64,000 bases of DNA. Source: Hermatobates lingyangjiaoensis. Lineage: Eukaryota; Arthropoda; Insecta; Hemiptera; Hermatobatidae. The DNA is taken from contig JAPFBL010000370.1 in NCBI GenBank assembly GCA_026182355.1, forward strand, positions 124,001 through 188,000, read 5' to 3'. The notes under the pieces were generated by a model. That model saw only the letters and a program-made list of their open reading frames with translations, did not search any database and was not told the origin of the DNA. Shown one piece after another: positions 41,363-52,780 of this stretch. Every line of letters begins with the position of its first letter. Position 1 is the stretch's first letter. The position numbers and the translations under genes were made by a program.

Positions 41363-41635
41363 TGATAATCAAAACTTGTTATTGATTTTCGTACTTCTCA
41401 TTCACTGTCAGTATATTGAGGGCGAATTAGGTCAATTATTATTTGGCACCCATTTTAGATAAATGCAACACATACCTTTGATTAGATTGGATGTACAAAT
41501 TATATCGATAACGTCAGTGCTTTAGAATGGAGTTTAGTTTTCTTTTATCTATACGCTAGCACCTCACTTTTAACGAACAGTTCAGATATATTACACTATG
41601 CTATATATAATATATAGTATATATATACATTAAAG

Positions 41636-41850
41636 ATTTCACATAAACAACTGCCTAATATACTAAATCAATAATCCAACCAATATAGAAATAGGAAACA
41701 GAATAAGATCTTTCAACCGTAACAAGCGGTCTTCGTCAGAGTCAAAAACCCAACTGGAAGGTTGGGTTTTTCGACTCTGACGAAGACCGCTTGTTACGGT
41801 TGAAAGATCTTAGTCTTGTTTTCCCATTTCTTATTGTGGTTTGATCATTG

Positions 41851-41853
<3 letters not shown>
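41636..41853. repeat. foldback family B palindrome in TA repeats
   Basis: The left arm is eroded at its outer end (CACATAAACAACTGCC...AATCAATAATCCAACC) but intact inside. The right arm is complete and ends TTGTGGTTTGATCATTGA before (TA)n at 41853-41882. The plus-strand motif lies at 41773-41815. Confidence 0.92.
41773..41815 (+). ncRNA. hammerhead-like motif, family B
   Basis: GACT 41773-41776 with AGTC 41812-41815, CTGACGA 41777-41783, GACCG/CGGTT stem II, GAA 41802-41804, AGATCT 41805-41810, T41811. It is identical to 17062-17104. Confidence 0.6.
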
Positions 41854-41884
<31 letters not shown>

Positions 41885-41889
41885 GTAAA

Positions 41890-42540
41890 TAACCTCCATA
41901 CCACTAATTATATGTAACGCATAAAACAAATATATTAAACGTTTAACAACTAGCAAAGTCTACCTTTTAAGCAATTTGATTAATAAATATATACTTACTA
42001 AATTATTAGTTTATTAAAGTATTCTCCTTCATTCATCTGTATTGTTGATCTATCCCCACCTTGTTACTCTGAGTCACAATCTTATGAAATGCAGTGAGTT
42101 GTAGCTTTTTTTTATTGATTTAGTAAAATAGTTTTTCAAGATTAAACTGTTACGTGAATCAAGTTTCTTTCTTCGCTTGAGTAAAAAAAAAACTAATTCT
42201 TGAATACAAGCAAGTGACAACAAAGTATTGTGCTAGATATGAGCTATCTCTTCTGGAGGCAGTTACTGCAGTTATGCATGGGTGGCCTTCACTAGCTAAC
42301 AAGGTGATAAACTTCTCTGCTCTCCCACACAAATTATAAATAACCAACCATGTTCTAGTCTTATAATGCATTCGAGATCTATAAATACCTTCCCAACTCT
42401 TAAATTGCCATTTATGGATAAATATCATTAACCTTTCTCAAGTCGTTTCAGTTCCCCCTTTGAAGTCAAGGAATTCGACTGTTTATCGGATTTCTTATAT
42501 TGTTATGATAATCTATCATCATTTTTTTTATTTTATATAT
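41890..42540. other. stretch without supported genes
   Basis: The 89-codon minus-strand frame at 42159-42428 contains WLVIYNLCGRAEKFITLLAS but I cannot assign it. No splice-like borders are convincing. Confidence 0.3.
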
Positions 42541-42571
42541 TTTATAGTTCATTTGTTTTTGGATGTCCACA

Positions 42572-42662
42572 CAAGGGCTGGGGAGCCGGAGTCGGAGCTG
42601 GAAATCGGAGCCGTGAAACCAAAGTTTTTTGGTAGAGCTGGAGCCAGGGTTGTAGCCAGAAT
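42572..42662 (+). repeat. GGAGTCGGAGCTGG-type imperfect repeat
   Basis: GAGCCGGAGTCGGAGCTGGA, AATCGGAGCCGTGAAACC and GAGCTGGAGCCAGGG form an irregular GGAGC/GGAGT repeat, GC-rich against the surroundings. Such motifs occur in several transposon families. I find no second copy here. Confidence 0.5.
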
Positions 42663-42889
42663 AAACTGTTAGATGAAATATGAGATAATGAACACGACGG
42701 TTTGTGTATAATATTTCATCTAATTCATTATTTAACCAGTCCGTGTTTCCAATTATAGTGGTAAATTGGTAATTTTCAAACGACTTTGAAATCGAGAAAA
42801 TTCTTCTTACAAAGATGTGACTTGATTATACGATCGGAATACAAACGTAATTTTGGAACTTGAACAGTCATTCAAACTTTTAATAATTT

Positions 42890-43240
42890 GTATACACCAA
42901 CGACTAACGAATATATCGGCGCACTATAGTGCACGTCGTAATTAGCAGTTCCAGACCAGAGGCCTTCTACTGCTTGATTACTGTGCTACTATAACTTGGA
43001 ATGTCAGTAATTCATGTCGGATATTAAGTTAGTCTGTACAGTAATGATGTCGTATTAGTGGTCATGTGGTCTTATTAGTCATGGTTTTCAATGGTTTTAG
43101 TTCGAAAAGTAGTCAGATAGTCAGAGGAATGAAGTAATTATTCAGTGAGGTTGAGAAACGTTAATGGCAGGATTTAGAGTTTGCACAAGGAGGTTCAGAT
43201 GAGTAGGTAGTTTGTTTGTATACACGTCTTTGTATAGAAA
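42890..43240 (-). mobile_element. Jockey/CR1-like LINE 3' end, copy 2
   Basis: The UTR ACACCAACGACTAACGAATA, CAGTTCCAGACCAGAGGCC matches 30250-30320. The ORF remnant on the minus strand gives NKLPTHLNLLVQTLNP, close to KLSTHPNLLVRELNP at 30550. It is 5'-truncated near 43240 and more decayed than the 30244 copy. Confidence 0.8.
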
Positions 43241-43569
43241 AGCCTACAATATTGAAAATAAAAGAAAGTTTTATTGCACTTTCTCTATTTTATTGTATTA
43301 CAGCAAGATTAACTTTCATTGTGTTTTAACATAATCAAACCGTTTCGCTGAATTACATACGATTAATTCTAGGTTTTCACTAAGAGGAATTAGCGAGCAA
43401 CAGATTTTCAAAATGTTATAAGGAAACTTCCTGCCAATCTTACAGCGTGTTGCTACAACCGTCAAACAACCTAAACAGCTTTACCTTACACTCAGCGCAA
43501 TACTAAATTTGCTGTAAGCTCGGCACTAATATTGCACTTTTAAGAGTTACATTTAAAGGGAAAAAGATC

Positions 43570-44385
43570 GTCTTTTACTTTACTATAAGTAAAGTATATA
43601 GTGATCGTGAAAAAATTCGATCTCGAGATTTTGACGGAATTATATGTTTTGAATATATGATTAAAGTGATAGCCCTTTGGTTTTTAAATTTTGGCATTAT
43701 CTTTGAGGTTACAAATGGAACAAACGAAAAATATATTCAGAATTTTAAAACAAAGGGAAATATTTTTTTTCAATAAAATGTAAAAATTTTTACTTATAAT
43801 TCAATCTCAAGATAGATACAAGCGATACAAGCCATACCGTTTGACGGATCAAACTGAAACTATGCTTAAAAATAGAACGTTTTATGGAAAATGATTTGAG
43901 ATAATTTTTTTCAAAATTACATTCACCAAAGAGGCGTTAAAGTACGATTTCTGTTTTTAGAAAATGGTTTTTCGACGCTAAACGGCTCATTAAAAATTAA
44001 TGAAAATTTGACCAAAAATAGAACAAAAAATTAGCAATTCATAAAAAAAAGTTCATAAAGTTTCAATTACGGGAAAGAGCAATAAAGCTATAAAAACTGT
44101 TTGTTTATCCCAGACTAAGGGATCACCTGCTATACTTGTCGAATTTTTGATATTTTTTACAATGTTTACATTGACTTAGAAATTTTTTGAGCAAACACTG
44201 AGATAAAATTAGACTATTCTAGTCTAATAGTTCATATTTATTATTTTCAAAAATTAGAAGCTCCCAGCTATAAATGATTTAAATTATATTGAATAGCTGG
44301 CTTCGACTTTGAGTTGAGTATGTAAACTGGCTAATTACTAACATATTTTTTCTCAATTTACATTCATAGCAAGCTTATAACAGAG
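43570..44385 (+). repeat. TTTACTT-hairpin repeat joined to 0.7-kb repeat, copy 2
   Basis: TTTACTTTACTATAAGTAAA and GTATATAGTGATCGTG start the hairpin repeat, cut after TATATGTTTTGAATATATGA. From 43680 it matches 18630-19310 (TGACGGATCAAACTGAAACT, AGAAGCTCCCAGCTATAAAT). The association suggests both belong to one larger element. Confidence 0.75.
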
Positions 44386-44389
44386 CACA

Positions 44390-46290
44390 ACAGACAGGAA
44401 AAAGATAACACTTGTTCAGAAAAAAAATGGTATATATGATTTTTGATAAAGGTAGAAAATTATTTTTTTAAATACTAAGGAGCCATAAATTTCCTGTATA
44501 TTAATTCTATAAAAGACCAAAAATGTTCAACATAATTAAAAATTGAAATCTTTTGTTTGAAGATTAATAAATGTAATTATCGTACATCCTTAATTAAAAA
44601 TTATCTTAAAACGATATTTTTTCTTCGATGTTTGTGATGTTTTTCAGAGAAAATTAGAGTATTTTCCTGTTTTAAATTTGAAAATTACACTTAAATATTC
44701 AATGAAAAAGGTGAACGAATATTCAATTCGTTTAAATGAGGTGAAGTAAACGATGAAAGAAATCCACTGGCTATTTGAACAAAGGCTATGTTCTCTTGTA
44801 GGAGATTATTTCGTATCAATAAATTTTCACTTTGGCTTATTTGTTTTAATTAGCTACACAATGGACTATGATGAGTGAAATAATAAAGAAATAATTAGTG
44901 AATTAGTTTACACTCGAGTATGAAATTATAGTGGCTCAACTAAATTCTGGTAAATTGGATAATAATGAAGCATAATCGGTCTTCGAGAAATTGTATTTAA
45001 TATTATGAAATTCAAGAGGTAGATCTTAAGGATGTATAGAATCTACATATGCAGTAAGAGAAGGTTGTTGTTATTTGTTATGCTATTTGATAATATAATA
45101 TCAAATTCAATATTTCTATTAACGTATTTATTTTTACACTATTCTGACTATAATAAATTAAAAGGAAACCTCATAATACAGATTTTATCAAATTAAATAA
45201 TGCCAGTAAAACAAAGTTACTTTTAGTTGTTATAATAATATGAAATTCAATACCTGTACTAACTTATTTATATTTGACATTATTATGATCACTTATAATA
45301 TAAAAAAGGAAATTATAATATGGAGTTTATATATTCAATAAAGCCAGTAAAGCCAAGTTATTCTTATCAAAGTATAAAATGGATTAGAAATGATTTTTAA
45401 AACATTGAATGAAATTCAATTCAGATTCATAGGTCTGCATTTAGTGTATAAATAATTACTATCCAGCCAGAATTGAGTTAGTCCCTTCATTTCCCGCCAA
45501 CGCTACATAATGCGCAAGTCATTTATATCGTATGATTATTTCAACCAATCAGAGCTCTCATTTTCCAAGTCCTTTTCATTTCTAATAGCGTCACTTTTAT
45601 TTGTAATAGTTTCAAATGAATTCAAATGTGTTCTGATTGAAAAATTTAATTTATTACATCTGTTTTCAATTAGTTTTTACGTTGATTGAACGACAATGCA
45701 AGAATATGGAAGATATTGATCATAGTTACGGTCAGTGGAAACATTATATTAATTTTCTTTTCTATATTACGAGTTGGATTGATATTTCTTTAGACTTTTT
45801 CTCTTTTATGTATAGTAATATATTATTAGTAATAGTATATTTGGTCACCATTACACCTCACGAGGAAAATAGAATATTTAATATAATTACCACCGTATAT
45901 ATCATGCAAAAAATCACGTTGTAATCGTTTTCAAGGCTCAGGGAACTTATAAACTGAATCAGAATGGTTTCTTCTATAACAATATTCAAAGAGCGTGTTT
46001 TAGTATCATTGAAAACAGTTATTTAGTCTATTAGTTGTACCTATTTTCCAAACTTCCCTTAGTAATTTTGGATCTTAAACAATGTTACTCTCATATTTTT
46101 TTCTCTTATGCTGTATTGTTACATTTAAATTTAGTTACATTTTATTTAGTTTTAAAATATTACTTTATTTTGCTTAATCTATGTTTTATTAAAAAATCCT
46201 TCTAACAGTCATTCTATTATTTTACTATATTGTTTTACTATATGCGTACTATTATAACTATTTTTATTGTACTTTTGTAGTTTCTCCTAT
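44390..46290. other. AT-rich stretch without supported features
   Basis: Two weakly similar segments start GTTGTTATTTGTTATGC (45065) and AGTTGTTATAATAATAT (45225), each followed by AATTCAATA...GTATTTATTTATTT, suggesting an old 160-bp duplication. The 95-codon frame at 45637-45924 is low complexity and hydrophobic and is not recognised. Confidence 0.4.
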
Positions 46291-46378
46291 TTTATTTGTT
46301 GATAGTATTATTTGTATTGTATACCATGCTCTTAGTGCAAATGGGTTTTAGTCAGTGACTATCAATAAATAAATAACA
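46290..46378 (+). mobile_element. possible LINE 3' end
   Basis: GCAAATGGGTTTTAGTCAGT and GACTATCAATAAATAAATAA has the look of Jockey/R1-type LINE 3' ends ('GACTATCAATAAATAAATAA'). The sequence upstream is too decayed to show an ORF. Confidence 0.4.
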
Positions 46379-46502
46379 TAACAAATACCTCACGACTGAT
46401 GAATATCAATTGCTTAATTAGATGTATTAAAATTATATTTTACGTACTAACTACAACTTTATAAGATTAATTTAAATTAATTCTAGTTTTTATTTTAAAT
46501 AA

Positions 46503-46818
46503 AGGGGTCAGATTAGTCCAGAGGTAACGTGTTTGCCTAAGGACTGTTAGAGCCGGGGTTCAGTGCCCACTCTGGCACTCGATTTATTTACGTGGAATGT
46601 GAAAAAAAAATCTGATACATCGTCCCTGGGAGTAGGCGTTAATTGGTTGGCCCCGAGCCTGTACTAAGTCAAGTATATGTACGTTATGGGCCCCTACTCT
46701 AAATAATACACTTCCGTTAGGACTCCCATGTAGAATCATTGTGTAGTATCTCAAAGGGCCAAAGTTAGGCCTATGTCTGTTCTCTTGTGAGACTGCCACT
46801 GCAACATAACCTAATTTA
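46503..46818 (+). repeat. tRNA-derived SINE, diverged
   Basis: Head GGGGTCAGATTAGTCCAGAG, B-box region GAGCCGGGGTTCAGTGCCC (changed), CTCGATTTATTTACGTGG, then GGCCCCGAGCCTGTACTAAG and the tail GACTGCCACTGCAACATAAC with CTA. The whole length is present but with many differences from 49479-49805. Confidence 0.9.
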
Positions 46819-47139
46819 AAATAATCCAAGTTTAATTTAAAATATTCCAAGTCTAAATTAAAATAATACATTTCAATATTGTTCAAATTTATTCATATTA
46901 TATATTATATTTATATTATAATTTATACGTTTATATTTATAGTTTATCAACTTGAAAATATATATATACTACATTAAAGTTCAAATAACTCTTTGATTAT
47001 TTTAAATTAACCCGAAAAAGTAGTATATTGAGGCAAAAAATATATTCCTGGTAGTTAATATTACTCCAATCGTAAATACATTAAGTTTATTGTGAATTGT
47101 AGGAAAAGTTTCCACACAATTGTCTTGTAAACGACAACA

Positions 47140-47780
47140 AAACTTGTTAGTTTACTATAAGTATAGTAAAACATTCCATCTCGATATTTTGACCGATTTA
47201 CATGTTTTGAGGTCCCAAAGTTATTTATGACGTTTTTCCGATGATGTCTGTGTGTGTGTGCGGGCGTATCTAAAGTTTGTGTAGACGTTACAATCCATAA
47301 TCTTTCACAGATGAGGTTATTATTTTCCATAAAAATGGGCTTTAAAGTGTAGATTTGTACATTTGATTGCCGAATATAAATAGAAATACATTAAACCGTT
47401 TGATTTTTGTAAATTAATATCTTTACTTAAGTAATGAAATTTTTCCTCATTGGAATTTTTAAATAGTGATAATAATGAATTAAAACAAGATTTAGAGAAT
47501 AAGATGCAATGATTTGGAACACCACTACATTGGATAAACAGATAGGACTTTAAGACGTGTATAAAGTACACATTATGATCTAATCAGAAAAATAAGGGAA
47601 AATTTTAAAATTTTTAAAACGACAAAAAAAGTTTTTTTTTTCAACAGATATTGAAATTTTGACTTATGATTGAATGTGAGAGTTATTAAGAAGACCAAAA
47701 ATCTTTATGTTGTTAACCGGTTGATACTTTTTTACTTATAGTAAAGTTGAGTGTAGGCCACTCCAGATTTTTTTTTGCGA
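47140..47780 (+). repeat. TTTACTT-hairpin repeat fragments
   Basis: TTAGTTTACTATAAGTATAG, ATCTCGATATTTTGACCGAT and TTACATGTTTTGAGGTCCCA (47150-47225) are followed by GACGTTTTTCCGATGATGTC and a GTGTGTGTGTG run. A second fragment lies at 47640-47770 (TTGACTTATGATTGAATGTG, TTACTTATAGTAAAGTTGAG). Sequence in between is partly shared with 18640-18760. Confidence 0.65.
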
Positions 47781-47784
47781 TCTG

Positions 47785-49255
47785 GTAAAAATCTGTCCAT
47801 ACAATTGTATTTAAATTGTTGAAACGCTTTTCTTGTTGGTTGTTATTTAATATGTTTAAGGTACAATCAAGCAGAATCAAATCTACTAACTCGACAGAAC
47901 AATTCAAAGATGGTGTAAGTAGAGAAAGTTCAAAGAAACTTCCATGAGATTCTTATATTTTATGTCTTGAGCGAAGGACAACAGGAACTAATGGCTTGAT
48001 CGCGATGAATCGAGTTATAAGCGTGTTTATCAAGCAAGACAAATATTCCATGAAAAATCAAAATTATTATATTTAAGAAAATTTTAGTATAAAAATAGAC
48101 GGTTTTAAGAGAGTTTTTATTTAAGAAACAATAATTATGTATAATGTGACATGTCATTCGTTAACTTAGCATAAAAAAGCAAAAGGTTTTAAAAAAAAAG
48201 TGTTTGATTATACAAAACAATAGTAAATGTTTTAAAAATAAAGCTAATTTAAGTGTAAAGGTGAGGTTGGTATATCAAGAGGCGTAAAGATAATATACAA
48301 CACGTAAGCTGGAGAACGTGACGTATTCAACGATAGCAGCTGGAGTACACGGCCAGTCTTATCAGTCGACTGCATTTTAAGTTATTTCTTTTAAAATCTC
48401 TTTCTAACAGGGATTGATAAATTTTTATTTTATTACTATTATTAGTATTTAATATCAAGCGGAAGTATATGATATCACGCACTGACTTTTAATTATTTCA
48501 GGCCAGTGAAAGAGAATTACTTAAAAAAAAAGAAATCATAATTCACAAAACACCGTTAATCTGAGTATGGTTCGTAATTTACTTTAATCAGTTTTTATAG
48601 ACTTTTAAATTAAAAACGGTTATTTTTAACGGAAATAGACCACTTAAGTCAAGTGATAAGTAGAAATTGAAGTACTTCAGTTCACAAAACCAAGATTATT
48701 TCAAAATCAACATTGATTGGGAGGTTGGGAAATTAATAATGACAAATATCTTTCCACTTGACGAGGATTATAACATCTTGATTTATTTTTTATTAATTTA
48801 TCTTATAGTTTTCACTTTTTTTTTTAAAAAAAAACGAGTCAAGTGAAATCTCATTCTACTTCTACATGGTATTATATAAATGATAAAATATACGTAGATC
48901 AATTGTTCTACTAGATTATTTTATTTAATGGGGGTTCTGGGATTAATGTTTTTTCCACATTTCTTGCACGCTGGAACATATAAAAGAGAAAGGACTTTCT
49001 TTTATAAACGGACTGTGAGTCTACTATGTGGGACTTGTAAACGTTGTATGTCTAAGAGGACGTAAAGTTGGTTTGTTGCTTCCTGTACGATGGAAGGTAC
49101 TCCTTGGTGGTCCCTAATCTAATAATCTTGATGAAGGCAATCTTGAAACGTGGCTCGTTTATCAATGAAATAGGTGTCAAATAACAAATGAAGCATTGTT
49201 ATTTTGTTGTTTTTCAACGGCCACACTTATAAGGCTTTTACCTTTTACAGCTGTT
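47785..49255. other. AT-rich stretch without supported features
   Basis: No gene or repeat recognised. CTTGATGAAGGCAATCTTGA and AACGTGGC at 49127-49155 may be another eroded CTGATGA...GAAACGT core. Confidence 0.4.
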
Positions 49256-49261
49256 TTAGGA

Positions 49262-49478
49262 GTGAAAATTGTGACTCATTTATAATTTGGCACCCTTGGT
49301 AGTAATAGGCGAGTCACATTACCTGTTGAATTCTACATTGGGAGTACTAAATTCTGTCTAACTCAAGTGGATTTGGTGTTGGGTTCTTTAACGAGTATCT
49401 GACATCGTACAGGCTCGGAGCCGACGATTTAACGTCCCTCTCTAAGGGACGACATAATGAGATTTAGTCACCTCTACA
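49262..49478 (-). repeat. SINE with alternative 3' end, head deleted
   Basis: GTGACTCATTTATAATTTGG, GTCACATTACCTGTTGAATT and GTACAGGCTCGGAGCCGACG, ending at CACCTCTACAGG. It faces the next SINE head to head with no gap. Confidence 0.85.
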
Positions 49479-49805
49479 GGGACCTGGTTAGCTCAGTGGT
49501 TAACGTGCTCGCCTCTGAACTGATAGGACCGGGGTTCGATCCCCACCTGGCCCTCGATTTATTCATGCGGGAGGTGAATAAATCTGAGCACGTAGTCCCT
49601 CAGAGAAGGACGTTAAACCGTCGGTCCCGAGCCTGTACGATGTCAGGTACTCGTTAAAGAACCCTACTCTAAATACACTTGAGTTAGGCAAAATTTAGGG
49701 CTCCCACTGTAGAATCAATCTTCATTGTGTGGTATCACAAAGGGCCAAAGCTCGGTCTACGTATGTTCCTTTGTGGGACTACCAGTGCAATCTAACCTAA
49801 CCTAG
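49479..49805 (+). repeat. full-length tRNA-derived SINE (reference copy)
   Basis: The head GGGACCTGGTTAGCTCAGTG has a canonical A-box (TAGCTCAGTGG) and B-box (GGTTCGATCCC), as RNA polymerase III promoters require. The body contains CTCGATTTATTCATGCGGGA, TAAACCGTCGGTCCCGAGC, GTACGATGTCAGGTACTCG, TACACTTGAGTTAGGCAAAA and TGTGTGGTATCACAAAGGGC. It ends CAATCTAACCTAACCTA. It has no poly-A tail. Mobilisation would depend on a LINE partner, unknown here. Confidence 0.95.
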
Positions 49806-49839
49806 TCAACTCTGGCGTGAATAATCGAAGGCCAGGTGG

Positions 49840-50095
49840 ATATCAAACCTGTGTTGACCTTTATACGCACCAAGCCATATTTCAGGCCATATCGTTTTTA
49901 AATCAAGTCAGGTTGTCTTTTTACGATTTGCCCTTTAGCCGTCGCATGTACACATGGCGACGCCCAAGGTGGACCACGCGGAGGCGGGCAACTCGATACT
50001 ACTCGCGCAACAGTATATTTACATCGCGAAACGGTTACACTGGGTACGAATGATATTTCGGAGCAAAAAGGAAGATCCCATGTAACATAACTAGG
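49840..50095. other. GC-richer unassigned patch
   Basis: It includes the hairpin CCGTCGCATGTACACATGGCGACG and a 78-codon plus-strand frame with TWRRPRWTTRRRATRYYSRN, which is arginine-rich and probably not coding. No second copy here. Confidence 0.3.
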
Positions 50096-50209
50096 TCAGA
50101 CTTTGTCTGATACATTATACATTTTACTTTTTTTTTTTTTTTAAACTATAGGTAATGTCCTAGGGTGATTTAACCCTATTTATGGCATGGATGTAGCTCA
50201 GAAACGCCG

Positions 50210-50295
50210 GGAGGTTGACTAAAAATAAATATCAAACCACGGACCTATCAGTTCAGAGGCGAGTACGTTAACCACTGAGCTAACCTAGCCCCCCA
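50210..50295 (-). repeat. SINE head fragment
   Basis: On the minus strand: GGGGGGCTAGGTTAGCTCAG, GGTTAACGTACTCGCCTCTG and TAGGTCCGTGGTTTGATAT (B-box altered). The body is missing. Confidence 0.85.
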
Positions 50296-50671
50296 AAAAC
50301 AAATATAAGTTTACTCTACACCACTAAAACGGTTTTAAAGGTAAATTATAGACAATAGAAACAAAACACATATACGGAAAGTGCAAAATTTTAGCTTCTT
50401 GCAAAATCAGCCCCTTCAAATCAAAAAGACAATCAGTCTCTTTTGAGTACAGTAATACCTCTTTATAGTGAAGAACGCAGCTTTTCTATATAACGCTGGA
50501 GAAATCCAGATATTAACCATTGGAGCTTTATTGGTCTCTACTGAAGTAAGAAACTTCTGCATAAACACCTACACCAGGGTCTCTGTACAAATATAATACC
50601 ACGAAACTGATATTCCTAGAATAACATCACTAACGACCTCTATAGAACCTACAACATAGTATAATTTTACA

Positions 50672-50735
50672 TATTTTACTTTACTGTCAGTAAAACATAG
50701 CGATTACTGACAGTAAAGTAAAATATGCAAAATAA
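50672..50735. repeat. perfect 23-bp-stem hairpin
   Basis: ATATTTTACTTTACTGTCAG and TAA pairs exactly with TTA and CTGACAGTAAAGTAAAATAT around the loop AACATAGCGA. It contains the ACTTTAC/GTAAAGT word that starts the dispersed hairpin repeat, so it may be that family's terminus. The 50300-50665 interval has no feature. Confidence 0.9.
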
Positions 50736-50971
50736 GGTAATTTATTTGTTGAATACAAATCAATTTGATTGATTTATATTAATAAAAATGAAGCATAGCT
50801 GATATAAAAAGAATTGGAGATTTCTTGAGAGTGAAGTAGCATACTGTGAAATGCTTTAATGATATTTTTGAATAGCCTGAAGAAACGAATCCTATGTTGT
50901 CTTGATTACAGACAGAGATACAAAATTTGAATGTTGAGAAGATATACCTTGCGTGTACTTATGCAAAAAAA

Positions 50972-51006
50972 GAGGAGGAGAAGGGTGGGGGGGGGGGAGG
51001 GGGGGA
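50972..51006. repeat. G-rich tract
   Basis: GGAGGAGAAGG and then two runs of G (about 13 and 7). It could form a G-quadruplex. The rest of 50740-51540 holds nothing recognised. Confidence 0.8.
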
Positions 51007-51547
51007 CTGTTTATCTGAATGTGACCATTATAACCTTAGATAAGTAATAATACTTTCAAGAGAATTTATGACAAACACAATCTAAAAAAGAAACACCATT
51101 ACAACTAATATCGCTTCATAATAAGAACAAGCAGTTTCATAAATTTGTCTTATTAAGATCTTAAAGGATTTATGTTTCATAAAGTCAATGTATTGCTAAA
51201 CCATTGTAGTGGCCAGAAACAGCCTCAGGTGTTTTGCAGGCTCTTATGATAAAACAATACCGTTTTCAACATCATTAAATCTCGTTTTTTTTTTTTTTTT
51301 ATTAATACTTTAGCTAATGCTTCTCAAAACGGTGCGGCATGGAAGACACTTAGGTGCGCCTCAAGAAAAAACAAAATTATATTTAGAATATTTAAGAAAT
51401 TTGAGTGAATTTCATAATTTTCTGCTATCCCAAATATGTAGTTTTCATATCAGAAGAAAGTTTTGGTCAGTTGAAAATTTAAACTATCACGAGAAAAAGC
51501 ATGGATATTCATGTTACAATCTTCTACATCTTACCTCTGTGAACATG

Positions 51548-51780
51548 GTTACTCTATGTAATAGAGTAACAGGAATAGACTAAGCAGGAACAGGATTCCT
51601 GCTAGTAATAGAGTAACAGGAATAGAGTTAGCAGGAACAGGATTCCTGCTAGTAATAGAGTAGCAGGAATAACAGGAATAGAGTTAGCAGGAACAGGATT
51701 CCTGCTAACGAATCCTGTTAGCAGGAGGTTAGTTCGTAGGATCGAATCTCTCAGTCTAAAGATCGTGAATGCTGAGACTG
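51548..51780. repeat. GTAATAGAGTAACAGGAATA tandem repeat and SINE-like head
   Basis: Two and a half to three copies of a 47-bp unit with GAGTTAGCAGGAACAGGATT and CCTGCTA (the last part a small palindrome) lead into GCAGGAGGTTAGTTCGTAGG and ATCGAATCTCTCAGTC. The latter matches 52608-52680. It resembles a minus-strand tRNA-like head (GAGAGATTCGAT). Confidence 0.75.
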
Positions 51781-51799
51781 CAGTTAATTTTAATAATAG

Positions 51800-52600
51800 A
51801 AACGTATTATTATTTTAATTTAAATAATAATAAATTTAAATACGTATTTTATTACATTTAAATAGCATTAAATGTAACAGTAGATCAAATATGAAAGGTG
51901 TTGATGAAGAGTTGAGAGTGTGTTTATCACATGTAAGACCTAATAATAAAAAAACTGTCAAGTCACATCAAAGCTCATGTTTCTCATTAGGATACTAGAA
52001 TGCAAAATATATGATTTAACGCGTCGACGTTTGATAAAACATATTGTCAGTAAACTTAGTATTTCTTCTGCTATTCTACTCAAATCCTACTATGATTAAC
52101 AGAATTTTAACATTCAAAACAAACCCATAGTAAAAAATATATACACCGAAAAATACAAATATAGCTTTCTTAAATAAAATACATATTCACAAAAAAATGT
52201 TAATCTTTATTAATCTACTTATTACCTATTAATCCACGTATACTATTGACCTTTCAACTCTTTTATTCTTATCTTTATTGTACTTTTCTTTATTTCTAAT
52301 TATACCTTCCCTATTATTTCTTACTTTCATTCAGCTCTCTTATTTTAATACCTTTTCTTGTTCTTTAATAATCTTTTATCCTTCATTTATTTTAATCTTT
52401 TTTTAATCGATTTATTACCTATTAATCTATTTATACTGTTGACCTTTCAACTCTTTTATTCTAACCGCTTTTTCTTGTTCTTTATTAACCATTTATCTTC
52501 TATTTATATTAATCTTTACTAATCAATTTATTCTATTATTACCATTGACTACCTCATTGATTTTGTTTAACATGTCACTTGGCCAACTCCTTTTCCAGTT
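51800..52600. other. AT-rich stretch without supported features
   Basis: Weak internal similarity (CCTTTCAACTCTTTTATTCT at 52250 and 52440, with CTTGTTCTTTAATAA nearby) suggests an old duplication of about 190 bases. No gene. Confidence 0.4.
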
Positions 52601-52604
52601 GAAA

Positions 52605-52780
52605 TCCTGTTAGCAGGAGGTTAGTTCGTAGAATCGAATCTCTCAGTCTTAAGATCGTGAATGCCGAGACTGCGGTTACCACTGAGAAAACACGCATAGG
52701 CAGAACATTGATATCACACAATGACCATTGAAATTTGGGAGTCCTAAATTTTGCCAGACACAAGTGTATTTAAGAGTAGG
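52605..52780 (-). repeat. second tRNA-like SINE head plus tail piece
   Basis: On the minus strand CTCAGTGGTAACCGCAGTCT (A-box-like) and GAGAGATTCGATTCTACGAA (B-box-like) form a head different from the main family. It is preceded on that strand by the shared tail sequence around GACTCCCAAATTTCAATGG. It may be a sister SINE family using the same tail. Confidence 0.6.

Noticed and set aside
42159..42428. Minus-strand 89-codon frame as a gene
   Set aside because: No recognised motif, no splice or promoter support, and it spans AT-rich ends.
45637..45924. 95-codon hydrophobic frame as a small membrane protein
   Set aside because: Its composition is what AT-rich DNA gives by chance (Ile, Phe, Tyr, Asn rich). 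No homologue comes to mind.
49479..49560. Functional tRNA genes at the SINE heads (also 61467, 12452, 62312, 23612)
   Set aside because: A- and B-boxes are present, but the acceptor stem does not close and the SINE body follows directly.
49780..49805. Interstitial telomere from CCTAACCTAA
   Set aside because: Only two to three units, always at the end of a SINE. It belongs to the SINE tail.
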